Part shown: piece by piece, positions 6,029-6,255 of the stretch
Position numbering within the stretch: position 1 is the stretch's first letter
How the letters are laid out: every line of letters starts with the position of its first letter
Origin: JAWKWH01 sp041582695
GTDB taxonomy: Bacteria > Pseudomonadota > Alphaproteobacteria > Rhizobiales > Rhizobiaceae
Direction: 5' to 3'
NCBI GenBank assembly: GCA_041582695.1
Contig: JBFIBB010000207.1
Location: forward strand, 1 to 6,255
DNA: 6,255 nucleotides
Program-made: the position numbers and the translations under genes
The notes under the pieces: model-generated
The model's database searches: none
What the model was told of the DNA's origin: nothing
The model's input: the letters and a program-made list of their open reading frames with translations, nothing else

Positions 6029-6035
6029 TCCTACA
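6023..6035. promoter_or_regulatory. Perfect 5-3-5 palindrome, possible operator
   Basis: TGTAG-CTC-CTACA is a perfect dyad with 5-bp arms, placed over the probable -10 region and about 30 bp before the pirin start codon. This is where a repressor or redox-sensing regulator would bind. No regulator gene is seen beside it except the XRE gene upstream, and no consensus is matched with confidence. Confidence 0.35.
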
Positions 6036-6065
6036 TTGCGCCAACGAAACAAGGGAAATGCAACA

Positions 6066-6255
6066 ATGTCGATACGTCCGGTAAAACAGATTTCGGCCGC
6101 ACAGCCAACTCTGGAGGGCGCAGGCGTGCACTTGCACCGCGCCTTCGGTTTCGGCAATCCCGAACTGGCCGATCCGTTCCTGCTTTTCGACGACTTCCGC
6201 AATGATCGTCCCGAAGACTACCTGAAGGGATTTCCCTGGCACCCGCATCGCGGCA
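6066..6255 (+). CDS. Pirin-family protein (3' end cut by window)
   Basis: Pirins are cupin-fold metal-binding proteins; some bacterial ones act as quercetin dioxygenases and others interact with metabolic enzymes. The first 63 codons are present. The N-terminal pirin signature is clear: VHLHRAFGFGNPELADPFLL (21-40), FDDFRND (41-47), and the metal-binding WHPH (58-61) with His59 and His61. The remaining ligands lie beyond the window. The start is an ATG with AAGGG (6051-6055) 10 nt upstream. An earlier out-of-frame ATG at 6058 reads only eight codons before a stop. The 112-bp gap after xre, with a candidate promoter and palindrome, suggests a separate transcription unit. Family call secure; substrate unknown. 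Confidence 0.93.
   Translation, partial: MSIRPVKQISAAQPTLEGAGVHLHRAFGFGNPELADPFLLFDDFRNDRPEDYLKGFPWHPHRG

Overview
The window looks like an ordinary chromosomal stretch from an alphaproteobacterium, most likely of the Hyphomicrobiales (Rhizobiales). The evidence is the high GC content, the Tim44-like protein opening MEFFDFGTIF, the soluble MltA, the SecB/FxsA pair and a rhizobial-type XRE regulator. The genus cannot be fixed from this sequence. There is no phage, transposon, CRISPR array, rRNA or tRNA, and no non-coding stretch over 300 bases. I found no convincing new system. The more interesting points are start-site choices, regulatory dyads and a periplasm-type enzyme with no visible export signal.

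Left part (1-1739). A plus-strand GGDEF-EAL protein, acting on cyclic di-GMP, runs from the window edge to 1355. It converges on a minus-strand short RlpA-like secreted protein (1389-1739) with only 33 bp between them.

Middle (1740-3193). A rho-independent terminator (1781-1810) lies between rlpA and secB and closes minus-strand transcription from secB (1879-2388). Upstream of secB on the same strand is fxsA (2525-3001), whose best start is a TTG with a good Shine-Dalgarno. A 192-bp divergent intergenic region (3002-3193) separates fxsA from the plus-strand operon. It holds a good promoter (TTGAAT-N17-TATATC) and two inverted repeats.

Right part (3194-6255). A compact plus-strand operon holds a Tim44-like membrane protein, MltA murein transglycosylase, an Smr-domain protein and an XRE-type DNA-binding protein. 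The spacings are 17 bp, a 4-bp overlap and 2 bp. After a 112-bp gap with a candidate promoter and operator, a pirin-family gene begins and is cut by the window end.

How they fit together: SecB holds preproteins for export, Tim44-like and FxsA proteins sit in the inner membrane, and RlpA and MltA families act on peptidoglycan. The window is therefore an envelope and export neighbourhood with a c-di-GMP protein and a pirin gene on its edges. A working link between the operon members is inferred only from spacing.
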